DNA of 20,314 nucleotides from Methanobacterium sp. (GTDB lineage Archaea; Methanobacteriota; Methanobacteria; Methanobacteriales; Methanobacteriaceae): assembly GCA_003158115.1 (NCBI GenBank), contig PMGM01000103.1, positions 24,143-44,456 of the forward strand, in the 5' to 3' direction. Numbering within the stretch: position 1 is the first letter of the stretch; every line of letters begins with the position of its first letter. The notes below the pieces were generated by a model. It was not told the origin of the DNA and made no database searches. It saw only the letters and a list, made by a program, of their open reading frames with translations. Of the stretch, positions 15,845-20,314 are shown piece after piece. Position numbers and translations under genes: made by a program.

Positions 15845-15985
15845 TATAATATCTCCTAAATTTTTTTTTATTTAATATTTCTTTAGTCATTTCGTATTCG
15901 TTACATTTATAACATTAATTATTTATATCTACTAGTAAAGAATAAGTAATATTATTTCTAAAAAGTAAGTAATGGATAAATTCGT
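15845..15985. promoter_or_regulatory. Divergent promoter with TACTAGTA palindrome
   Basis: These 141 bases serve both the flavoprotein and the HxlR gene. Toward HxlR, ATTTATAT (15921-15928) is followed directly by the perfect 8-base palindrome TACTAGTA (15930-15937). Toward the flavoprotein, TTATAAATG (minus strand, plus about 15904-15912) lies ~60 bases before the start. A regulator bound at TACTAGTA would cover its own promoter; this is inference. Confidence 0.4.
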
Positions 15986-16330
15986 ATGAACAGTAAAAAT
16001 AATGATATATGTGCACCGAAATCTGTGATTGGCCTTATTGGTAACAAGTGGAATCTACTTATTATTTGGCATCTTAATGATCAAACATTAAGATTTACTG
16101 AACTTCAAAAAAGGATGTATAATGTTAATCCAAAAACTATCACAAAACATCTAAGAGACCTTGAAGATAATAAAATCATTAGAAGAGTAGTATATGCTGA
16201 AGTTCCACCAAGAGTTGAATACTCCTTAACTGAAACTGGAATGGCATTTATCCCAATCCTTAAATCCATCCTAGAATGGGGATCACAATATATGGGCATT
16301 AAATTAGATGAATATTCTAATAAAATATAA
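15986..16330 (+). CDS. HxlR-family winged-helix transcriptional regulator
   Basis: This 114-residue protein is a single HxlR (MarR-like winged helix) domain. CAPKSVIGLIGNKWNLLIIW at residues 9-28 matches the family's C-P-x-x-x-x-x-x-x-I-G-x-K-W start. LRFTELQKRM, NPKTITKHLRDLEDNKIIRR (recognition helix) and a wing VPPRVEYSLTETG follow. The lone N-terminal Cys9 is at the position that senses quinones or disulphide stress in YodB/HypR-type members. The ribosome site is weak. It is divergently paired with the FMN reductase, the classic layout for HxlR regulators that control a neighbouring detoxifying flavoenzyme. Confidence 0.9.
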   Translation: MNSKNNDICAPKSVIGLIGNKWNLLIIWHLNDQTLRFTELQKRMYNVNPKTITKHLRDLEDNKIIRRVVYAEVPPRVEYSLTETGMAFIPILKSILEWGSQYMGIKLDEYSNKI

Positions 16331-16642
16331 ATAGTCTTACATTTTTTGGGTATTCTAGAGCGTTAGTAAGTTAATTGGTTTTATAAATTATCCAATCAAA
16401 AAATGGAATAGTAAAAATGTTTCCAGACAAACATGGTAGGTATGCAGGCAACACACCTTTATGATTTGATTAGTATCCATAATCATGATCAAGTCAATAA
16501 TTTTCATAATATTTTTAAGTAACTATTGGGTAGGTCACCAACTTCCTATAAAATCACTTAAAATATTTTAAACAACCGTTTAATACTTCTTTTAAATTAA
16601 ATATTTAAAACAATTTCACTTGGGACTTTTTAAATGATATCA

Positions 16643-16679
16643 TCAAAATATAGAAATTCTTTGCTCAAAATATAGAAAT
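16643..16679. repeat. Two 15-bp direct repeats, 22 bp apart
   Basis: TCAAAATATAGAAAT occurs at 16643-16657 and again at 16665-16679. The start-to-start distance of 22 bp is two turns of DNA, so both copies face the same side, as in tandem operator sites. Confidence 0.55.
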
Positions 16680-16714
16680 CTATAATAATAACGATGACAT
16701 AGAATGTTATATAG

Positions 16715-16744
16715 TGAAATATATTTCAATTAAATGAAATTGAA
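16715..16744. promoter_or_regulatory. Perfect 14-bp palindrome overlapping a second inverted repeat
   Basis: TGAAATATATTTCA (16715-16728) is a perfect palindrome. TTCAATT (16725-16731) and AATTGAA (16738-16744) form a second 7-bp inverted repeat that overlaps its right end. It lies 58-87 bases before the mini-gene at 16802. It looks like an operator for the Hsp20 cluster; no regulator is identified. Confidence 0.45.
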
Positions 16745-16801
16745 TGTAGATATGTATTAGTTGTTATATTGTGATTAATGTACCAACTTAGAGTAGGAAT
16801 T

Positions 16802-16867
16802 ATGAACGGAGGTAAACTCCATCTATTATATATTATAGTAGGTATAATTGCGTTAATTATCCTTTAA
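16802..16867 (+). CDS. Hydrophobic mini-protein, apparently shortened by a frameshift
   Basis: ATG 16802 opens a 21-codon frame, MNGGKLHLLYIIVGIIALII plus Leu, then TAA: one short membrane helix. In the next frame the DNA continues as LRLLGIF and a TAA at 16885-16887. The intact mini-gene at 18025 ends VVLRFLGIL, so adding one T to the run at 16863-16865 would restore a 28-residue homologue. The 21-residue product could still insert in the membrane. AGTAGGAA precedes the start. It sits directly upstream of Hsp20. Confidence 0.45.
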   Translation: MNGGKLHLLYIIVGIIALIIL

Positions 16868-16937
16868 GATTATTAGGAATATTCTAAACTGATAATACTG
16901 ACTTAAATCAATTACAAATAAATTGGAAGGGGATAAA

Positions 16938-17507
16938 ATGGTAGATAAAACAGATGAAATGAAACAGAAAATAGGTGACATCAAATCTAGTGTTTCTGAT
17001 AAAACAGATGATGTTAATAATAGTATAAATCAAATAAAGGAAGATACCCAAGATAAAACGGATGATATGCAAGAAGAAGTTGGGAAAAAGAGGACGCAGG
17101 CAGAGAAGTTGTTGAATGACATAATGAATACTATTAAAAACAAACAAGAAGGCGTTGGAAAAACTCTATCAGATTACACAACAGCTCTCCAAAAACCACC
17201 ATCAGACATTATAGAAACCATTGACAGTATAATAATAAAAATAGACCTTCCTGCTGTGAAAAAGGAAGACATTGAAATTGGAATTGAAGGTGAAAGTATA
17301 GATATCTTGGCAAAGTTTGAAGAGGAAAGTGAAGATGAAAACATCAATTACATCCAAAAAGAACGTAGTTACGGCGAAACAAAAAGAACAATAAAACTTC
17401 CCTCTGAAATAAAGGTTAAAGAAGCATCAGCTAAATTCCAAGATTCTGTTTTAACCATTAAACTGCCTAAAATAGAAAAAGAAGTACATAAAATTGATAT
17501 TAACTAA
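16938..17507 (+). CDS. Hsp20/alpha-crystallin small heat-shock protein with repeat-bearing N-terminus
   Basis: This 189-residue protein has two parts. Residues 1-~85 are a charged helical region with three units beginning DKTD(E/D)(M/V) at residues 3, 21 and 39, exactly 18 residues (54 bases) apart. Residues ~90-180 are an alpha-crystallin domain: IIIKIDLPAVKKEDIEIGIE, INYIQKERSYGETKRTIKLP and AKFQDSVLTIKLPKIE. The C-terminal KIDIN gives the I-x-I anchor that docks on a neighbouring subunit. The family holds unfolded proteins under stress. The usual N-terminal arm is replaced by a repeat region that looks like LEA/apolipoprotein-type amphipathic helix. I start at ATG 16938, since the TTG at 16923 lies before the GGAAGGGGAT ribosome site. 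The next gene starts 27 bases downstream. Confidence 0.9.
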   Translation: MVDKTDEMKQKIGDIKSSVSDKTDDVNNSINQIKEDTQDKTDDMQEEVGKKRTQAEKLLNDIMNTIKNKQEGVGKTLSDYTTALQKPPSDIIETIDSIIIKIDLPAVKKEDIEIGIEGESIDILAKFEEESEDENINYIQKERSYGETKRTIKLPSEIKVKEASAKFQDSVLTIKLPKIEKEVHKIDIN

Positions 17508-17534
17508 ATAATTTTTTTTTATGGAGTTGGTTGT

Positions 17535-17972
17535 ATGGTAAGTGTTGGAGCTATAGTTGAAGGTTTCATTTTGGCAATTATAATTACTGTAGTTTTATCA
17601 ATTTTGGGTGTTGGATCAGTTCTAGGATTGCCAGTTGCAATATTTGGTTTTCTAATCGCAGGTATAATCGTTGGATACATCTCATATGGTGATATTATTG
17701 ATGGCGTGATTAATGGAGCACTTATGGGAGTTGCTGGAGCAATTATTTTATGGATACTAAGTCTATTCAAAGGTCAGATAGCAGCATTTTCTTCACAGTT
17801 ATCAACTTATGTCCCATTAAATTCAGCGCCAGGATTAATACTAGTAATAGTCGCTGGCGCAGTAGGGGGTTTATTAGGCTCTCTAATATTATTATTAAAC
17901 CGCAGAAACCGCAGAAACTATGGTGACCGAAGAGATGATGATCGAAGGGATGATAAGGATAGGAGAGATTAA
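17535..17972 (+). CDS. DUF5518-like glycine-rich membrane protein with Arg/Asp tail
   Basis: This 145-residue protein has three to four hydrophobic helices (about residues 8-24, 29-48, 57-78, 99-121). They are rich in Gly/Ala/Ile and carry GFLIAGIIVGYISYGDIIDG and INGALMGVAGAIILWIL, matching the archaeal DUF5518 small membrane family of unknown function. A 23-residue cytoplasmic-type tail begins RRNRRNYGDRR and continues as alternating RRDD units. Arg is encoded by AGA/AGG and CGA/CGC/CGG mixtures, unlike a simple DNA repeat. It follows Hsp20 by 27 bases with a GGAG-containing leader, so one operon is likely. A membrane-stress role is inference from this context. Confidence 0.65.
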   Translation: MVSVGAIVEGFILAIIITVVLSILGVGSVLGLPVAIFGFLIAGIIVGYISYGDIIDGVINGALMGVAGAIILWILSLFKGQIAAFSSQLSTYVPLNSAPGLILVIVAGAVGGLLGSLILLLNRRNRRNYGDRRDDDRRDDKDRRD

Positions 17973-18024
17973 GTCATTATCATGGTTAAAAATGAAAAAA
18001 TGAAATTTAGAGGAGTGATAGAAT

Positions 18025-18099
18025 ATGAATAGCATATTATATTACATAATTGTTATAATCATTATTATAGTTGTTTTAAGATTTTTAGGGATTCTTTAG
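18025..18099 (+). CDS. Membrane mini-protein (24 residues)
   Basis: ATG 18025 opens a 24-codon frame MNSILYYIIVIIIIIVVLRF then LGIL and TAG: one transmembrane helix with a single Arg near its C-terminal end. A strong ribosome site AGAGGAGTGAT (18009-18019) at normal spacing strongly supports translation. Its homologue lies at 16802, upstream of Hsp20. It is 52 bases downstream of the DUF5518 gene, so probably in the same transcript. It may assist a membrane complex, as many single-helix mini-proteins do, but the partner is unknown. Confidence 0.6.
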   Translation: MNSILYYIIVIIIIIVVLRFLGIL

Positions 18100-18104
18100 G
18101 GAAA

Positions 18105-18242
18105 ATGGGGTTATTTAGGAATGTAATAAAAAGTGCTACAAAATATTTCCAAGTAGGATCTATTGATTATTGCAATAAAAGTGATTCATTGCTTATACCT
18201 CTTATATTAAATGAAATAATTTTTTTTTTAATATCGTATTAA
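18105..18242 (+). CDS. Doubtful 45-residue ORF
   Basis: ATG 18105, five bases after the mini-gene stop, begins MGLFRNVIKSATKYFQVGS, with TAGGGA just upstream. The second half becomes low-complexity and runs through a ten-T tract (18220-18229) that looks like a terminator. It may be a truncated relic. Confidence 0.2.
   Translation: MGLFRNVIKSATKYFQVGSIDYCNKSDSLLIPLILNEIIFFLISY
18215..18230 (+). terminator. T10 tract ending the Hsp20 cluster
   Basis: Ten consecutive T (18220-18229) lie between the mini-gene and the next start codon. Such U-tracts are sufficient for archaeal termination. No hairpin is needed or seen. Confidence 0.5.
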
Positions 18243-18263
18243 AAAAGATATTTAGTGATAAAA

Positions 18264-20314
18264 ATGACAATCATCACCTTTAAAGGGCGATTAATAGATA
18301 TAGATGGAAATACCCTGACGAATTATGAAGTTTCTATTTGGTATGTTGATCATAACCCACTTATACCTGAAAGGGAACTTGGAACAACATTAACAGATTT
18401 CCACGGTGATTTCAAATTTTCATATGAAACTGATTCGAATGAAACTTTTTTTAGTAACGATTCTGACAAAATTAAAGTGGATATCATATTCTTAAATGAA
18501 AAAATATTCGAAAGTATATTTAGAGGTAATTTTAAAAGCGAAATTATAGATTTTGGAATTATTGATGTTGAAGGTCCTAATAGAGGAGTTAAAGGAAGAA
18601 TTCTCGATGAAAATGGAAAACCATTAGAGGGTTTGGTAGTTGTGGCAGAAGGTGCAGGAAAAACAGAAACAACAATAATGGAGAGCAAAACACTAAAATT
18701 TGCAGATAAGCTTTCACCGGTTTCACTTATGAATGATAATCAATTAGGTAAATCTAAAACAGATAAAAATGGATATTATGAGATATTATACCATCCAAGC
18801 CATTATAATAATATTTTAAATGAAAAACCAGATATATGGGTGATTATTAGGGATTTATTGGATGTAACTGAGCTTTTCAGAACAGAAAAATACTCTGATG
18901 TATCTGAAACTATAAAAAAAATAGATGATATCCACATTAACCGTAATTGGGCAGAAGGCTGGTTCATAACCCTTGGGGGTACTGAAAAATCCAGATTTAC
19001 AACTGATAACAAAATAGAGATATTAATAGACAACAAGAATGAGCTGGAAAGTATCGTCCAATCTATCAACAATTCAAAATCATATGTTTATCTAACACAA
19101 TTTGAATTCAATCCTGATTTTATAGCCACCTACAAAATTGATAAAAATGATGAATTAGTTCCCAAAGACATTTTGGTTGAAGTTATTAGAATGGCAAGTG
19201 AAAGAGGAGTAGATGTAAAAATAATATTGAACGAAAATCTAGCAGTTCCTGATACCTACAACAAAATTAATGATTATTTCAAATCAACAAAAGTTGAAGT
19301 AAAGAAATTTAAGGCAAGTGGTTTACATGTGATGCATGCTAAAACACTAACTGTTGATGGTAAAGAAGCATTTGTTATTGGTTCTCCATTTAAACAGGAT
19401 TATTGGGATACACCTCAACATTTAATAAACGATCCAAGACGTGAACCAGAAAGGGTAAGACCTATTCATGATGTATCAGTAAAACTGAAAGGAGGATCAG
19501 TTAAACATGTTGAAGAATTTTTTATAGAAATATGGAATTATATCTCAATGGAAGATTACCATGGAAAAGGTAAATTGAATCCTGTCAAATTGGATCCATA
19601 TATCAAAACAATAGATTCTGGAGAAACCCCTGTTCAGATAGCAAGATCAATAACACCTGAAACTTTAACTAAGAAAGGTGAATTAGGTATATTTGAAAGT
19701 TATAGGAAGGCCATTGCTCAGGCTACTGATTTTATATATCTTGAAAATCAGTATTTCACCAACAGTAATATATTAAAAGCCCTTAAAAATGCTATGCAAT
19801 CCAATAAGGAGCTTCAAGTAATTGTGTTAATGAATGAAAATCCCGATATACCGGGTTATAAAGAGTGGCAGAATCAAGGAATTGAGAAACTTGGAATAAA
19901 ATCGGTTAAGGATATTTTAAAACATCCACAAATTGGCTTTTTCACTTCCTGGTCTGCAGGAATGGGAGAAGAACAGTTTGAAATACAACCTATATATGTG
20001 CATACTAAAATGGCTGTAGTTGATGATATATGGGCCACAGTGGGCACAGCTAACTTGGATGGTTCATCTCTCACTCATGTAAACGAACTTAAAGGTTTTT
20101 TCGATGCAAAATTTCAAAGAAATATGGAAATGAACGTCATTATACCAAAAATGGATTATAATCCAAATGGTACAGTTGAAATGCTTCGAAAAACTCTTTG
20201 GAAGGAACATCTGGGAATTGATCATATCAAACGGCCAAAAAGTGGTTGGTTAGAAATATGGCAAAAAATAGCCCTTCAAAATATAGAATCGCTGAACAAA
20301 AACAAACCATATTT
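18264..20314 (+). CDS. Phospholipase D-family protein with N-terminal beta-sandwich domains (3' end outside window)
   Basis: The frame is open from ATG 18264 to the window edge (683 codons without stop). Residues 1-~100 (FKGRLIDIDGNTLTNYEVSI, GTTLTDFHGDFKF) and ~107-190 (GVKGRILDENGKPLEGLVVV, SKTDKNGYYEI) each look like a carboxypeptidase-regulatory/transthyretin beta-sandwich. The rest is a two-motif PLD catalytic region: HAKTLTVDG...GSP at residue ~358 and HTKMAVVDD...GTANLDG at ~580, both complete HxKx4D. PLD enzymes make a phospho-His intermediate and cleave or transfer phosphodiesters (phospholipids, cardiolipin, or DNA). There is no signal peptide, so it should be cytosolic or attach from inside. 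GTGAT precedes the start. It follows the T10 tract, so it is probably its own transcript. Confidence 0.85.
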   Translation, partial: MTIITFKGRLIDIDGNTLTNYEVSIWYVDHNPLIPERELGTTLTDFHGDFKFSYETDSNETFFSNDSDKIKVDIIFLNEKIFESIFRGNFKSEIIDFGIIDVEGPNRGVKGRILDENGKPLEGLVVVAEGAGKTETTIMESKTLKFADKLSPVSLMNDNQLGKSKTDKNGYYEILYHPSHYNNILNEKPDIWVIIRDLLDVTELFRTEKYSDVSETIKKIDDIHINRNWAEGWFITLGGTEKSRFTTDNKIEILIDNKNELESIVQSINNSKSYVYLTQFEFNPDFIATYKIDKNDELVPKDILVEVIRMASERGVDVKIILNENLAVPDTYNKINDYFKSTKVEVKKFKASGLHVMHAKTLTVDGKEAFVIGSPFKQDYWDTPQHLINDPRREPERVRPIHDVSVKLKGGSVKHVEEFFIEIWNYISMEDYHGKGKLNPVKLDPYIKTIDSGETPVQIARSITPETLTKKGELGIFESYRKAIAQATDFIYLENQYFTNSNILKALKNAMQSNKELQVIVLMNENPDIPGYKEWQNQGIEKLGIKSVKDILKHPQIGFFTSWSAGMGEEQFEIQPIYVHTKMAVVDDIWATVGTANLDGSSLTHVNELKGFFDAKFQRNMEMNVIIPKMDYNPNGTVEMLRKTLWKEHLGIDHIKRPKSGWLEIWQKIALQNIESLNKNKPY

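Larger units (their letters stand above)
16331..16801. other. Long intergenic stretch with direct repeats and palindromes
   Basis: These 471 bases have no gene I can support. They contain a 15-base direct repeat TCAAAATATAGAAAT, a 14-base palindrome and an overlapping inverted repeat (listed separately). They also hold a 15-codon micro-frame at 16417-16464 (MFPDKHGRYAGNTPL) with only a weak ribosome site. This is probably the regulatory region of the mini-gene/Hsp20 cluster. Confidence 0.4.

Noticed and set aside
16417..16464. 15-codon frame MFPDKHGRYAGNTPL, which faintly recalls a TrpB N-terminus
   Set aside because: It is far too short, no continuation is found in any frame, and the ribosome site is weak. 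Left as a remark in the intergenic entry only.

Overview
The window is AT-rich archaeal DNA, most likely from a mesophilic Methanobacterium-like member of the Methanobacteriales. The best evidence is a B-family DNA polymerase large subunit that ends just after the YADTD motif; splitting PolB at this point is a hallmark of this order (PolB1/PolB2 of Methanothermobacter). Supporting evidence is GGTGAT/GGAGG ribosome binding sites matching an archaeal anti-SD, DUF998 and DUF5518 membrane proteins, an HxlR regulator and an orphan receiver domain. No tRNA, rRNA, CRISPR array or insertion sequence was recognised.

Left part (1-6.2 kb). The window opens inside an SMC/Rad50-like ATPase with a CPLC zinc-hook motif and a C-terminal zinc ribbon. 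Next come small single-domain enzymes: an ABM monooxygenase (minus) divergent from a cupin plus dimeric alpha/beta-barrel pair (plus), a small unknown protein, a DUF998 membrane protein, a COG1600 (QueG-like) Fe-S protein and a conserved unknown protein.

Middle part (6.2-13.2 kb). A membrane-anchored protein is followed by a zone of decay. It holds a twice-frameshifted CxxC gene (about 7.6 kb) and a DHA2-type drug exporter with three in-frame stops (8.3-9.8 kb), two of them at the Trp positions of the family's WRW motif. A receiver protein then has all its key phosphorylation residues replaced, and a DUF4012-like anchored protein follows. The PolB1 homologue has Asn for the catalytic Asp of exonuclease motif I and Ser for the conserved Asn of polymerase motif B, so it looks like a divergent, proofreading-defective paralogue.

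Right-middle part (13.3-16.3 kb). Divergent from PolB1 is a two-gene cassette of tandem paralogues of unknown function. Then come two gene remnants (alpha/beta hydrolase C-terminus, histidine-kinase C-terminus), an AbrB-like small protein that standard length cut-offs miss, and a divergent flavoprotein/HxlR pair.

Right part (16.4-20.3 kb). A small stress or membrane cluster is read rightward: a 21-codon hydrophobic mini-gene, an Hsp20 with three exact 18-residue DKTD repeats, a DUF5518 membrane protein with an Arg/Asp tail, and a second 24-residue membrane mini-protein with a strong ribosome binding site. The two mini-genes are homologous, and the first appears cut short by one missing T. A large phospholipase-D-type protein with an N-terminal beta-sandwich extension runs off the right edge.

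The most unusual items are the degenerate PolB1 with its divergent paralogue pair, the duplicated mini-proteins around Hsp20, the WRW-to-stop exporter, and the receiver that has lost its phosphorylation site.
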